Under the pieces are notes generated by a model that saw only the letters and a list, made by a program, of their open reading frames with translations, did not search any database and was not told the DNA's origin. Below are positions 1 to 8,942 of a DNA stretch of 64,000 bases, in pieces. The translations under genes were made by a program, and so were the position numbers. This DNA comes from Martelella mediterranea. Lineage in GTDB: Bacteria; Pseudomonadota; Alphaproteobacteria; Rhizobiales; Rhizobiaceae. Within the stretch, counting starts at the first letter, position 1. Each line of letters opens with the position of its first letter. Location: positions 172,967 through 236,966 of the forward strand of contig PVUG01000007.1 in the NCBI GenBank assembly GCA_003001975.1, written 5' to 3'.

Positions 1-562
1 GATCGGCCAGCGGGTGACCGGCGCGGGCCACAAGACGCAATGGTTCTTCGCCGAGCGGTTCGAAGTCGAAAAGCTGCCAGTGGCGCGGTGTGCTGAAACG
101 TCCCACGGCGACATCGACCGTGCCGTCTTCGAGCATATCGAGGATCTGGTCACTGGTTTCCCCAAGCAGCCTGATGACCAGGCGCGGGCGTTCCGCTTTC
201 ATGGCGGCCACGGCACTTGCAATCAGATCAGGCGCAGCGCCCATGATGGCGCCAACCACAAGAAGGCCATGGCCGCCGGAAATTTTCGCTTCAAAATCTT
301 CTGAGAAGCGGTCGATCCTGACGAGGACAGATCGCGAAAAATCGGCCACGTCGTAGCCCATATCCGTCGGCGTCATACCCCGTGGTTCACGCACAAAAAG
401 CGTCGCGCCAAGCAGTCCCTCGAGATCTTTCAGGAGCTTCGACGCCGTTGACTGGGTCATGCCCAGCGTTTCTGCCGCACGATGCATATTGCCCGTTTCG
501 GCGAGCGCCGTGACGACCATCAACTGCTTCAGCCGCAGCTTCCCAGCGAAATTGCGATCCAT
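1..562 (-). CDS. LysR-family transcriptional regulator, 3' end cut by window edge
   Basis: The frame is open on the minus strand from an ATG at 562-560 to the window start, giving 187 residues and no stop. The N-terminus reads MDRNFAGKLRLKQLMVV, followed by a winged helix-turn-helix of LysR type (AAETLGMTQSTASKLLKDLE, about residues 28-47). The start of the LysR substrate-binding domain follows, with a stretch GGHGLLVVGAIMGAAPDL at about 95-112. The sequence resembles GbpR-like (galactose-binding-protein regulator) LysR proteins, which is family-level recall only. The effector-binding second half lies outside the window. Its target is unknown; LysR genes usually sit divergent from their targets, but here the upstream neighbour is the 3' end of a TonB receptor gene on the same strand. 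Confidence 0.85.
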   Translation of the reverse strand, partial: MDRNFAGKLRLKQLMVVTALAETGNMHRAAETLGMTQSTASKLLKDLEGLLGATLFVREPRGMTPTDMGYDVADFSRSVLVRIDRFSEDFEAKISGGHGLLVVGAIMGAAPDLIASAVAAMKAERPRLVIRLLGETSDQILDMLEDGTVDVAVGRFSTPRHWQLFDFEPLGEEPLRLVARAGHPLAD

Positions 563-714
563 AAGATACGATCCTCCCCGGTGCCTGACTCAAAGACAGG
601 AAAAATTTCCTCTGCTGTTTGATGACTTCAAAATGACGGCGTGTCCAGCGACACCGCTCAGCCGGTGGGGGAGGCGTTTTGCGTGAACCGGCTGACGGAG
701 CGTTCAGGAACAGT

Positions 715-2895
715 CTACCACTTCTTGCCGAGGCTTGCCGTGATGGTGCGGCTCTGGCCGTAGCCGCAGACGTTCAGTCCCTGGCAACCGGCGACATATT
801 CCTTGTCGAACAGGTTGACGACGTTGATCGCTGCGGTCCAGTCATTCCTCTCATACGAAACATTGAGATCGAAGACCGTTGAAGCCGGCACTTTTTCGGT
901 GTTGGCCATGTCGGCCCAGCTTTCGCCCTCGAAGCGAATGCCGCCGCCAAGGCTGAGGCCTTCAAGCGCGCCCTCCGGCACGGTGTAGGTCAGCCACGCT
1001 GCAGCCGTCACATTCGGGACCAGGTAAGGCTCGTTGCCGATCAGCGACGGGTCGGCATGGTCCTTGATCTCCTGGCTCTGCCAGGTGAACGAACCGAGCA
1101 GCTTCCAGTCGTCATTGAGATTGACTTTGCCCTCGAATTCGACGCCATCGGCATCGACCTGGCCGACTTGGCTGTCGAGGAAGGTCAGCGGATCGGTCAC
1201 CGTCCAGTTGTTCTTGGTGATGTGGAAGACCGAGGCGGTGAACAGGCCGTCAAAGGCAAACGGCTGATACTTCAGCCCGCCTTCCACCTGATAGCCATCT
1301 TCCGGCTCGAGCGGTCCGTCTATGCTGTTGCCGATCAGTGGATTGAAGAAGGTCGAGGCGCTGACATAGGGCGTGATGCCGTTTTCGAATTCGTAAGCCA
1401 GGCCTGCGCGGCCGGAGACGGCGTTGTCGTTCGAGCGGTAGGAAACACTGCCGAGATGATCGTCGAGATCGGTATGCACATAATCGTAGCGGCCGTTCAG
1501 GGTGGCGATGAAACCGCCGCCGAAACGGATCTGGTCCTGCGCGTAGATGCCGAGCTGCTGCTGGGTCAGCGTCTGATCGAGATAGACGCTGTTGGCCGGC
1601 TGCGGCACGCCATGAACCGGATCGATGACGCTGATCGGCGTAGCGGTCGATGATGCCTGCACGCTGTCGAGCTGGTAATATTTGTAGTCCAGGCCGACAA
1701 GGATGTCGTGATCGAACATGCCGGTGGTGACATTGCCGTTCAGGCGGTTGTCGGCGGCAAAGCTGTCGACCGTGGTCTTGTGGTTGAAGCCAAGGCGGGT
1801 CAGATAGGCGCCATCGGCGGCAGGCTTTGTCAGAAAGCCGGTGCCTGTCGCCGGATCATAGTAGCCATAGGGATAAGGCTGGTTTTCCTTGCGCATGACA
1901 TGGCCGTAACGCGCATTCGACGTGAGGGTCCAGTCACTGTCGAAGGTATGCTCGAATTCGTAGCCGACCAGCGTCTGCTGGATCAGGCCTTCATCCGTGG
2001 ATGGCTCGCCGTAATTGGCATCGCGCGGGATACGGCCGAAATATTGCGGCTCGACCGTGCCGTAATAGGGCAGGAAGCCGTTCGAGCCGGTGTTCTGGTC
2101 AAGCGAGGAGTAGTATGCGTAGATGTTGAGCGCAGTCTGATCATCCGCAGACCAGGTGATCTGCGGCATCAGGACGCCGCGAAAGTCCTCCGACTGGTCG
2201 GCATATTGGTCGCCGCCGGAGACCTTGCCGGTAAAGCGCCAGGAAATGCCGTTGTCTCCATTGGTGCCGTTGGTATCGAGGTCGAGATAGGCATTGCCGA
2301 AATTGTTGATGCCGATTTCGCTGTAAGTGAAGTTCTCCGGCTGCGGTCGCTTCGATACCAAATTGACGATGCCACCCGGATTGGAACCGCCGTAAAGCAC
2401 CGAGGCCGGGCCTTGCAGCACTTCCACACGTTCCAGGAACGTCGAATCGATCTGGAAACCGCCGAAACCGTAGGACCACAGGTTCAGGCCGTCGAGATAC
2501 ACGCCGGTCTGGCTTGCATCGAAGCCGCGCACATAGATCCAGTCCGTATCCTGATCGGCGCCGAAGGGCTGGGCGAACACGCCGGCGGTATAGCGCAGCG
2601 CTTCATCGACCTTGGCATTTGCGCCCCGGTCATCCAGTTCATCGCGACCGATGACCGAAACGAACTGCGGTATCGCGGCAATCGGCGTATCGGTCTTGGA
2701 ACCGGTCCGCGTTTCGCGCGCGACATAGCCGTCGATCGGGCCGGCTCCATCACCGCCGTCAACTGTGACGTCGACGGGTTCCAGCACAGTGACCGCATCC
2801 TGCGCAATGGCCGGAACGGCCGTTGCCAGCAGAGCCAGGGCGGCGCTGGTTTTGAGCAGGAAGACGGGACGGGCGGAAAGGTAAACTCGGGACAT
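715..2895 (-). CDS. TonB-dependent siderophore receptor (FhuA/FoxA type)
   Basis: This 726-residue outer-membrane receptor imports a ferric siderophore using TonB energy. Residues 1-31 are a signal peptide ending AVPAIAQ. The plug domain follows, with a conserved stretch RVEVLQGPASVLYGGSNPGG near 155-175 and IVNLVSKRP just after. The rest is a 22-strand barrel that ends in an aromatic residue (GKKW), as outer-membrane barrels do. Length and plug motifs fit the TonB-siderophore family that includes FhuA, FcuA and FoxA. An AraC regulator follows upstream on the same strand, and fhuCDB lies divergent from that. A TGA-N9-TCA box sits 36 bases upstream of the ATG, so repression by iron through RirA is likely. 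The hydroxamate substrate is inferred from the FhuD-like neighbour. Confidence 0.93.
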   Translation of the reverse strand: MSRVYLSARPVFLLKTSAALALLATAVPAIAQDAVTVLEPVDVTVDGGDGAGPIDGYVARETRTGSKTDTPIAAIPQFVSVIGRDELDDRGANAKVDEALRYTAGVFAQPFGADQDTDWIYVRGFDASQTGVYLDGLNLWSYGFGGFQIDSTFLERVEVLQGPASVLYGGSNPGGIVNLVSKRPQPENFTYSEIGINNFGNAYLDLDTNGTNGDNGISWRFTGKVSGGDQYADQSEDFRGVLMPQITWSADDQTALNIYAYYSSLDQNTGSNGFLPYYGTVEPQYFGRIPRDANYGEPSTDEGLIQQTLVGYEFEHTFDSDWTLTSNARYGHVMRKENQPYPYGYYDPATGTGFLTKPAADGAYLTRLGFNHKTTVDSFAADNRLNGNVTTGMFDHDILVGLDYKYYQLDSVQASSTATPISVIDPVHGVPQPANSVYLDQTLTQQQLGIYAQDQIRFGGGFIATLNGRYDYVHTDLDDHLGSVSYRSNDNAVSGRAGLAYEFENGITPYVSASTFFNPLIGNSIDGPLEPEDGYQVEGGLKYQPFAFDGLFTASVFHITKNNWTVTDPLTFLDSQVGQVDADGVEFEGKVNLNDDWKLLGSFTWQSQEIKDHADPSLIGNEPYLVPNVTAAAWLTYTVPEGALEGLSLGGGIRFEGESWADMANTEKVPASTVFDLNVSYERNDWTAAINVVNLFDKEYVAGCQGLNVCGYGQSRTITASLGKKW

Positions 2896-2930
2896 GATCG
2901 CTGCCGGTAGGGTGTTGCGGAGAATTAATG

Positions 2931-2945
2931 TGAGTCATTAACTCA
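2931..2945 (-). promoter_or_regulatory. Candidate RirA iron-responsive operator (TGA-N9-TCA) for the siderophore receptor
   Basis: The bases read TGAGTCATTAACTCA, a nearly perfect palindrome with TGA and TCA spaced by nine bases. This is the IRO consensus described for RirA in Rhizobium. It lies 36-50 bases upstream of the receptor ATG, where promoter overlap is expected. A second box of the same form lies before fhuC. The assignment rests on consensus and position only. Confidence 0.6.
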
Positions 2946-3012
2946 GGTATAAGGCCGGCGCTTGCACAAATCGGCTCGCAGTAGAACGGATTTGGTTCAA
3001 AATGTGGCGCGG

Positions 3013-3948
3013 TCAGGTCGCCGCCGCAGGGGCGACGCCGTTGGCCGCCCGCCAGCGGGAAGGCGTCATGCCGGTCACGCGGCGGAAACTGCGCGAGAAG
3101 TGTGCGGTGTCGGCGAAGCCGGCCTGAACGGCAATCGTCGTGATCGGGATGGTCGGATTTCTGAGTTCATCCTTGATGCGCTCGATCCGGTGGTTCATCT
3201 GCCATTGCTGGGGTGAAAGGCCGGTGCTCGCCTTGAACGCGTGGCTGAAATAGGAAGCAGAAAGTCCGATCAGACCTGCCAGCTCCTCCAGCGGAATGCG
3301 CCGGGCGGAATGGGCGGCGATGTGTCCTGTCACCTGTCGGACCTGCCAGTCGGCAAGCTTGCTGCGCGGTCGCGGCTCATCCGGCGGCACGCCGAGAAGG
3401 CCGACCAGGAGCGCGTTGATCAGCCCGTCGCCATAGAGATCGTGCAGCGGGTTTTCCGCGGCAAGTTCGGCAGCCAGAAGGCCGGCAATCTGGATCAGCC
3501 GTTCATCGTTCAGCATGAAGCGCGGCTTACTCAGCGCGGCCGTGTCAAAACGGCTGCCCAGCCTGCGGCTCAGCGTCCCGGCGTCAAAATGAAGGTCGAG
3601 ATGGCGCAGTCCTTGTACTGCGGTCAGCTCGGTCTGCATCTCCATGCCGGCGGGGATGAAATGCAGGGCGCGCACGCCGCAATCCGGCAGTTTGCGCCCA
3701 CCGATTTCCGACATGGTGAAGGCCCCTTGCGGGCCGGACCGCGTTTCAAGCAGAACGAAGATGCGCGGGTCACGGCTGACGTAATAGCCACCCGCCATCG
3801 CGCTGCAATCGACATCCCAGAGGTCGGCGACCAGATCGCCGCCAAAGCGATGATGCCGGCTGCCGACAACGGAAAATCCCTCAATATCGATTTCCATCCG
3901 CGGAAAGTGTTTCACCGAAGAACTATCCAACGTTGCCAGATGCGTCAC
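3013..3948 (-). CDS. AraC-family transcriptional regulator
   Basis: A 311-residue protein with a variable N-terminal sensing half and a C-terminal AraC DNA-binding domain of two helix-turn-helix units. The first unit is near residues 220-245 (LEELAGLIGLSASYFSHAFK). The second ends in the family signature ...AVQAGFADTAHFSRSFRRVTG, then MTPSRWR. It lies between the TonB receptor and the divergent fhuCDB operon, and its start is only 75 bases from the fhuC start. By analogy with rhizobial and pseudomonad siderophore regulators it probably activates the receptor and importer when the iron-loaded siderophore enters. That role is inferred from position. Confidence 0.88.
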   Translation of the reverse strand: MTHLATLDSSSVKHFPRMEIDIEGFSVVGSRHHRFGGDLVADLWDVDCSAMAGGYYVSRDPRIFVLLETRSGPQGAFTMSEIGGRKLPDCGVRALHFIPAGMEMQTELTAVQGLRHLDLHFDAGTLSRRLGSRFDTAALSKPRFMLNDERLIQIAGLLAAELAAENPLHDLYGDGLINALLVGLLGVPPDEPRPRSKLADWQVRQVTGHIAAHSARRIPLEELAGLIGLSASYFSHAFKASTGLSPQQWQMNHRIERIKDELRNPTIPITTIAVQAGFADTAHFSRSFRRVTGMTPSRWRAANGVAPAAAT

Positions 3949-3958
3949 GTAAAAAACT

Positions 3959-3973
3959 TGAAAGTAAATATCA
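3959..3973 (+). promoter_or_regulatory. Candidate RirA iron-responsive operator (TGA-N9-TCA) in the araC-fhuC promoter region
   Basis: The bases TGAAAGTAAATATCA match TGA-N9-TCA exactly and lie in the 75-base divergent promoter region between the AraC regulator and fhuC. The surrounding AT-rich sequence is unlike the neighbouring coding DNA. Together with the box at 2931-2945 it suggests joint iron control of receptor, regulator and importer. Confidence 0.55.
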
Positions 3974-4023
3974 TCTTTATTATGGAAGCTTCAAGCCGCC
4001 CGCCCTGGTTTCAGGATGATCCG

Positions 4024-4836
4024 ATGGACTTTGCCGCCAGTTTAACGCCCCAAATGACGCAAGATGCCGGTTTTCAAACCGAAAACCTGTCGTTTTCTGT
4101 CGAAGACAGGCCGCTGCTTTCGGACATCTCCATCCGTTTTCCAAAAGGTTCGGTTTCAGCACTGGTCGGCCACAACGGGTCCGGAAAGTCGACATTGCTG
4201 AAGCTTCTCGCGCGTCAGCAAACCCCGTCGGCCGGGCGCGTTCTCTTTGACGGCGGACCGGTGGAGGCGATTGCGGCGCGCGATTTCGCCCGCAGCGTCG
4301 CCTATCTTGCCCAGGATACAGGCGGCGCCACCGGCATGACGGTGCGCGAGCTGGTGGCCTGCGGCCGCTACCCCTGGCATGGCGCCATCGGCCGCTTCAG
4401 CGAGACGGACCGCAACAAGGTGGAGGCAGCGCTTGTTATGGCCGGGCTTGCCGCAATGGCGGAGCGGATGGTCGACACGCTTTCCGGCGGAGAACGCCAG
4501 CGCGCCTGGATCGCCATGTTGATTGCCCAGGATAGCCGCTGTCTCCTGCTCGACGAGCCGACATCCGCGCTCGACATCGCCCATCAGATCGAGGTGCTGA
4601 GCCTCATCAGGAAGCTCTCGCACGAAAATGGCCTGTCGGTGATTATCGTCCTGCACGACATCAACATGGCGGCAAGGTTTTCCGATCATCTCTATGCGCT
4701 GAAAGCGGGACGGCTTGTGGCCGACGGCGCGCCATCCGTTTTCCTCAATCGCGATACGCTGCGCCAGATCTATGGCGTCGAGATGGATGTCCTGCCCCAT
4801 CCGAGTCAATCCGTGCCGCTTGCCTATGTTCGCTGA
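4024..4836 (+). CDS. fhuC: Ferric hydroxamate ABC transporter ATP-binding protein
   Basis: A 270-residue ATPase that powers iron-siderophore import through FhuB. Walker A is GHNGSGKST at residues 49-57, the ABC signature is LSGGERQR, Walker B is LLLDEPTSALD, and the H-loop is VLHDIN. The GRYPWHG segment is typical of FecCD-coupled ATPases. The frame is open far upstream to 3241, but that stretch lies antisense to the AraC gene and is rejected. The ATG at 4024 has AGGA seven bases upstream. In-frame ATGs at 3982 and 4054 are alternatives. The end overlaps the fhuD start. Confidence 0.92.
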   Translation: MDFAASLTPQMTQDAGFQTENLSFSVEDRPLLSDISIRFPKGSVSALVGHNGSGKSTLLKLLARQQTPSAGRVLFDGGPVEAIAARDFARSVAYLAQDTGGATGMTVRELVACGRYPWHGAIGRFSETDRNKVEAALVMAGLAAMAERMVDTLSGGERQRAWIAMLIAQDSRCLLLDEPTSALDIAHQIEVLSLIRKLSHENGLSVIIVLHDINMAARFSDHLYALKAGRLVADGAPSVFLNRDTLRQIYGVEMDVLPHPSQSVPLAYVR

Positions 4837-5731
4837 ACCGAAGCGCCGCGCAATCATCAGGCGCCGCGCGCTCCTGTCCCTGCTGTCGGCCTCCTTTCTG
4901 GCGCCGGCCTTTTCGTCGCGGGCGGCAACGCCGCGGACGATTGCCTGCCTCGACTATGCCGGCGCCTCGACGCTGCTTGCCCTCGGCGTGACGCCTGCAG
5001 CCGTTGCCTCGCTTGACGGCTGGGCGCAATGGGTCGGCGCGCCGGCCATGCCGGAAGGCGTCGCCGATCTCGGCTCCTCATGGGAAATCAGCTTCGAAGT
5101 GCTCGCCGGGCTGAAGCCCGACCTGATCCTGACGACGCCGTTCCTCTCCCATCTGACGCCACGGCTTGAGCCCTATGCCCCGGTTCTCAGCCTTGATGTC
5201 TACGGCACCTCGGGCGGGCCGGTTCTGGAAAATGCCGCAGCCGCGACGCGCCTTCTTGGCAAGACCGTTGACCGCGCGGGCGAAGCGGAGAGTTTCCTTG
5301 AAAAGGCCGAGGCAATCTTCGACGATTGCGCCGAACGGCTCGGAAAAGTCGCCTTGCCGCCCGTCGCCGTCATCTCCTTTCTCGATGAACGCCATGTCCG
5401 GGTCTATTCCAGTCCGGGGCTCTATGACGCCGTTTTGAGCCGGCTCGGCCTTGCCAATGCCTGGCAGGGAGAAGCCAATTACTGGGGCTATGAGACCGTC
5501 TCCGTCGCCGATCTTGCACGCATAGGCGACCCTTCGACCCGGCTCGTCATCGTCGAGCCGCTTGCCGACGATATTCTTCCGCGCCTTGAGCATAGCCCGC
5601 TCTGGCGCGCGCTGCCCTTTGCCGCGCCTGAGCGGCGCGTCGTGCTTCCGCCCGTGCTGCTGTTCGGCATGGTCAACGAAGCCGTCCGCTTTGCAACGCT
5701 CCTGACCGAGGCCATGGAGGCGCGGGCATGA
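4826..5731 (+). CDS. fhuD: Ferric hydroxamate-binding periplasmic protein
   Basis: A 301-residue class III substrate-binding protein. The N-terminus carries an arginine-rich export signal (IIRRRALLSLLSASFLAPAF) that resembles the RRR signal of E. coli FhuD, itself a Tat substrate. The mature domain has ALGVTPAAVASLDGW near the start and the conserved segment NAWQGEANYWGYETVS, close to NAWQGETNFWG of FhuD. The ATG at 4826 overlaps the last codons of fhuC, and the stop overlaps the fhuB start as ATGA, so the three genes are translationally coupled. It delivers ferric hydroxamates to FhuB. Confidence 0.9.
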   Translation: MFAEPKRRAIIRRRALLSLLSASFLAPAFSSRAATPRTIACLDYAGASTLLALGVTPAAVASLDGWAQWVGAPAMPEGVADLGSSWEISFEVLAGLKPDLILTTPFLSHLTPRLEPYAPVLSLDVYGTSGGPVLENAAAATRLLGKTVDRAGEAESFLEKAEAIFDDCAERLGKVALPPVAVISFLDERHVRVYSSPGLYDAVLSRLGLANAWQGEANYWGYETVSVADLARIGDPSTRLVIVEPLADDILPRLEHSPLWRALPFAAPERRVVLPPVLLFGMVNEAVRFATLLTEAMEARA

Positions 5732-7704
5732 GCAGGGCACAGTTCGGACCGGTGGGCATCAGCCTTCTTCTCGGTGGTCTCGGCATGGCGATTGCCATCT
5801 GGCTGATCGCGGCGCCGGCAGAAAGCCCGGCAGAAAGCATTGTCGGGGGCAGCTACGATATCGGCCGGATGGTGCTCTGGAATGCCATCCTGCCCCGCAT
5901 GGCCACCGCACTTGTCTGCGGCGCGGCCCTTGCGCTTTCCGGCGCCATATTCCAGCAGGTCCTGCGCAATCCACTCGCCTCGCCGACAACGCTCGGCGTG
6001 TCCGCAGGCGGCGGTCTGGCACTGGCGCTTGCCATGCTGTTTGCCCCGGCGCTCCTCGGCTTCGGCCGCGACCTCGTTGCGCTTGCAGGCTCTGCGGCGG
6101 CTGCCGGTCTCGTGCTGGTGATCGGCGCGCGACAGAATTTCTCCCCGATTGCGCTGGTGATTGCCGGCCTCATCGTCGGTCTGTGGTGCGGCGCGCTTTC
6201 GGCTGTGCTGCTGCTCCTGAACGAGCGCTATCTGGCCGGTCTCTTCATCTGGGGTGCGGGCTCGCTCGCCCAGCAGAGCTGGCAGGTTCCGCTCGGTCTT
6301 GCCGTCAAGTTCGCGGTGCTTTCGGGCTTTACCGCCCTTCTGGTCCGCCCGCTGACGTTGATCGACCTTGGAGATGCGGGTGCGAAATCGCTCGGCGTCA
6401 GCATCAATTTCCTGCGTCTTGCGGCGATGGCGGTTGCCGTGGCGTTTGCCGCGATCGTCACCAGCGCGGTCGGCGTTGTCGGCTTCGTCGGTCTCGTCGC
6501 CCCCACGCTCGCCCGCCTGACCGGCGCGCGGCGCCCCGTCGAAATCCTGATCTGGTCCGCCATTATCGGCGCGGCGCTACTCTTCCTCACAGACAATGCG
6601 GTTGCGTGGTTTTCGCAAGGCGATGGCGGGCTTGTGCCGACCGGCGCGGTCACCGCCGTCTTTGGCGCGCCGCTTCTGATTGCGCTATTGTCACGCCTCA
6701 AGATCCGCCATCGCCGGCCCGAGGCCGCCGCTTCGCGTGCCGAGCCCGGCGCACGCACCAGGCTTGGCCTTGCCGCCATCATCAGCCTTGTCGTTCTCGC
6801 CCTCGCCCTGTTCATTGGCCGCAACGGAACGGGCGCCTTCACCGTCCTGACGCCCGATCTCTTTGCAGTCATCGCGCCGCTACGCACGCCGCGGATACTG
6901 GTGGCTTTTCTTGCAGGCGCGATGCTGGCGGTTGCCGGCGTCATCCTGCAGCGGCTGACAGGCAACGAGATGGCCAGTCCCGAAATTCTCGGCATCGGCG
7001 CCGGTGCAACGCTTGGCGTGACGGCCGGCGTGCTGATCTTCGCGACGCTGCCGCTTGCCGCGCAGTTCGCAACGGCGGCTGCCGGCGCGCTTGCCGTCAT
7101 CGCCGTCATCTTCCTGCGTGCGGTGCGTTCCGGACTGGCGCCGGAGCGCGTCCTGCTTGGCGGCATTGCCCTGACGGCGCTGGCCGACGCCGTGATCGGC
7201 TTTCTCGGCGCAAGCGGCGATCCGCGCGCGCTCTTCCTGATGCGCTGGCTGAGCGGATCGACCTATAGCGCCAACTTTCCGCTGGTTGGCCTTGCCGTAC
7301 TTGTCCTTGCTCTCATCCTGCCGCTTGCGCTGCTCTTCCGGCGCTGGCTTGTCTTTCTGCCGCTTGGCGATGCGGTGGCTGCAGCGCGCGGCGTCGACGT
7401 GACGCGGGCGCGCAGCGTGCTGCTGCTTCTTGCGGGACTGATGAGTGCCGCCGCGACGCTTTGCGTCGGACCGCTCAGTTTCGTCGGGCTGATGGCGCCG
7501 CACGCCGCGCGTCTTCTTGGCCTCAGGCGGCCCGCCGACACGATCATCGGTGCGGCGCTTCTGGGCGGCGGACTGATGACGCTTGCCGACTGGGCCGGCC
7601 GCATCGTGATCTTTCCCTACGAAATTCCGGCCGGCCTTGCCGCCTCGCTCATCGGCGCACCGTTTCTTGTGATGCTGATGCGCGGGCGGGCAAGAGGCGT
7701 GTAG
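5728..7704 (+). CDS. fhuB: Ferric hydroxamate ABC transporter permease, two-domain fused form
   Basis: A 658-residue inner-membrane permease made of two fused FecCD domains, roughly residues 1-330 and 345-658, the architecture and length of E. coli FhuB (660 residues). The halves share landmark segments: ILPRMATALVCGAALALSG against LRTPRILVAFLAGAMLAVAG, then NPLASPTTLGVSAGG against NEMASPEILGIGAGA, and VVGFVGLVAPTLAR against PLSFVGLMAPHAAR. The last pair are the loops that contact the ATPase. Each half has about ten membrane spans. The ATG overlaps the fhuD stop. It is the last gene of the operon and converges on the LacI gene. Confidence 0.94.
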   Translation: MSRAQFGPVGISLLLGGLGMAIAIWLIAAPAESPAESIVGGSYDIGRMVLWNAILPRMATALVCGAALALSGAIFQQVLRNPLASPTTLGVSAGGGLALALAMLFAPALLGFGRDLVALAGSAAAAGLVLVIGARQNFSPIALVIAGLIVGLWCGALSAVLLLLNERYLAGLFIWGAGSLAQQSWQVPLGLAVKFAVLSGFTALLVRPLTLIDLGDAGAKSLGVSINFLRLAAMAVAVAFAAIVTSAVGVVGFVGLVAPTLARLTGARRPVEILIWSAIIGAALLFLTDNAVAWFSQGDGGLVPTGAVTAVFGAPLLIALLSRLKIRHRRPEAAASRAEPGARTRLGLAAIISLVVLALALFIGRNGTGAFTVLTPDLFAVIAPLRTPRILVAFLAGAMLAVAGVILQRLTGNEMASPEILGIGAGATLGVTAGVLIFATLPLAAQFATAAAGALAVIAVIFLRAVRSGLAPERVLLGGIALTALADAVIGFLGASGDPRALFLMRWLSGSTYSANFPLVGLAVLVLALILPLALLFRRWLVFLPLGDAVAAARGVDVTRARSVLLLLAGLMSAAATLCVGPLSFVGLMAPHAARLLGLRRPADTIIGAALLGGGLMTLADWAGRIVIFPYEIPAGLAASLIGAPFLVMLMRGRARGV

Positions 7705-7747
7705 AAGGCGCGCCATACCGCAATAGCGCTCGGCATGCCGGGAAGGC

Positions 7748-8764
7748 CTATTTTGCCAATTGCTTTGATTTGACCGTGCGCCGGGTCGAATCGCGGATGA
7801 TCAGGGCCGGTTCCGGGGCCAGGCCTTCGGGACAGGGCTTGTCTTCGATCATCGCCATCATCTGTTTCATCACGACCTCGCCTGTCATCTGGCTGCAGAC
7901 ATCCACCGTTGTCAGTGGCGGCGTGACATATCGGCTTGTCGGAATGTTATCGATGCCGGCGAAGGCGATGTCTTCGGGCACATTGAAGCCGAGCGCGCGC
8001 GCCTCGCTCATCAGGCCGATCGCGACAAGGTCGTTGCAGCCGATGATGACGTCCGGACGGTCCTGACACAGCAGGACCCGCGCCGCCGCTCTTTCCCCGG
8101 CCTCGCTTGTGGGTTCCTCAACATCAAAGACCTGCAATTCCAGGCCGGCCGGCTCTAAAACCTCCCTGAGGCCCCGCAGGCGTTCAACGTTCCAGGCCGC
8201 GCGTGAATAGCCGACATAGCCGAATTTGTTGAAACCCTGCCGGACAAGGAACTGCGCCAGCAGGGATGCAACCTGAACGCTGTCTGTCCCGACCGTCGTG
8301 ACGTCATCGCGTTCGGGCTGGCCGAGGAAGGCAACCGGCTTGTCGAGTTCGGCCAGCCAGTCGGCGACATCCTGGGGAACGCGCGCGCTGACAATCAGTC
8401 CGTCGGTGCGCGGGGAGAGGGCGGCCAGCAGCGGCCGGGCTGCCGAAATGCTTTCCTCCATATCCACGACAAGAAGGTTGTAGCCGTTTTCCAGTGCGAC
8501 ACGATTGGCGCCTTTGACAACATTGGCGTAGTGCGGATTGGCGATATCCATGACGGCAAGCCCGATTGCTGTTGTCCGGCCGGTCACCATCGAGCGGGCC
8601 AGCGGATTCTGGCTGTAGCCCAGATCCTGTATCGCGCTGCGCAGCTTGTCTTCCACGGCCTGAGAGAATGACTGCTGCCTGTTCACATATTTGGAAACGG
8701 TGGCAATGGATACGCCGGCCTTTTCGGCAACATCGCGGATTGTCGGTCTTTTCTGGCGGCCCAT
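7748..8764 (-). CDS. LacI-family transcriptional regulator of the oligosaccharide locus
   Basis: A 338-residue repressor. The N-terminal helix-turn-helix is RPTIRDVAEKAGVSIATVSK (residues 6-25), with the hinge helix segment NPLARSMVTGRT near 53-64. The rest is a periplasmic-binding-protein-like sugar-sensing domain (GLAVMDIANPHYANVVKG; IGCNDLVAIGLMSEA; FAGIDN). It is divergent from the sugar ABC transporter operon. Matching GAAARCGTTTA motifs lie just upstream of its own start and upstream of the transporter -35 box. It therefore probably represses both itself and the operon until an oligosaccharide-derived inducer binds. Confidence 0.92.
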   Translation of the reverse strand: MGRQKRPTIRDVAEKAGVSIATVSKYVNRQQSFSQAVEDKLRSAIQDLGYSQNPLARSMVTGRTTAIGLAVMDIANPHYANVVKGANRVALENGYNLLVVDMEESISAARPLLAALSPRTDGLIVSARVPQDVADWLAELDKPVAFLGQPERDDVTTVGTDSVQVASLLAQFLVRQGFNKFGYVGYSRAAWNVERLRGLREVLEPAGLELQVFDVEEPTSEAGERAAARVLLCQDRPDVIIGCNDLVAIGLMSEARALGFNVPEDIAFAGIDNIPTSRYVTPPLTTVDVCSQMTGEVVMKQMMAMIEDKPCPEGLAPEPALIIRDSTRRTVKSKQLAK

Positions 8765-8770
8765 GCGAGA

Positions 8771-8781
8771 TAAACGCTTTC
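8771..8781 (-). promoter_or_regulatory. Candidate LacI-type operator upstream of the LacI gene
   Basis: Read on the minus strand the bases are GAAAGCGTTTA, ending seven bases before the ATG of the LacI gene. It differs by one base from the motif at 8931-8941 and has the central CG typical of LacI/GalR-family operators. Confidence 0.4.
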
Positions 8782-8930
8782 CTAGTTTTCACATTTCTTT
8801 GAGAATGAAGCGGCTTTGCATTCACCTTCAGAGGCAGGGCGCGCTCAAATTGGCGAAAAATACGCTATCTCAGGTCGATTTTGCGTTCATTATAGCATTA
8901 CGGGCAATTTATATCACGCGAAAATTTTAG

Positions 8931-8941
8931 TTAAACGTTTT
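8931..8941 (+). promoter_or_regulatory. Candidate LacI-type operator of the sugar transporter operon
   Basis: The sequence contains AAACGTTT, an eight-base perfect palindrome, inside TTAAACGTTTT. Read on the minus strand it is GAAAACGTTTAA across 8931-8942, matching the motif near the LacI start. It abuts the -35 box at 8943, so bound repressor would block RNA polymerase. Confidence 0.45.
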
Positions 8942-8942
8942 C

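Noticed and set aside
1708..2910. Open frame of 400 codons on the plus strand opposite the siderophore receptor
   Set aside because: Antisense to a well supported receptor, with no signal or domain.
3241..4023. Long N-terminal extension of fhuC
   Set aside because: The extension is the complement of the AraC gene and carries no domain; a good start with a ribosome site is at 4024.
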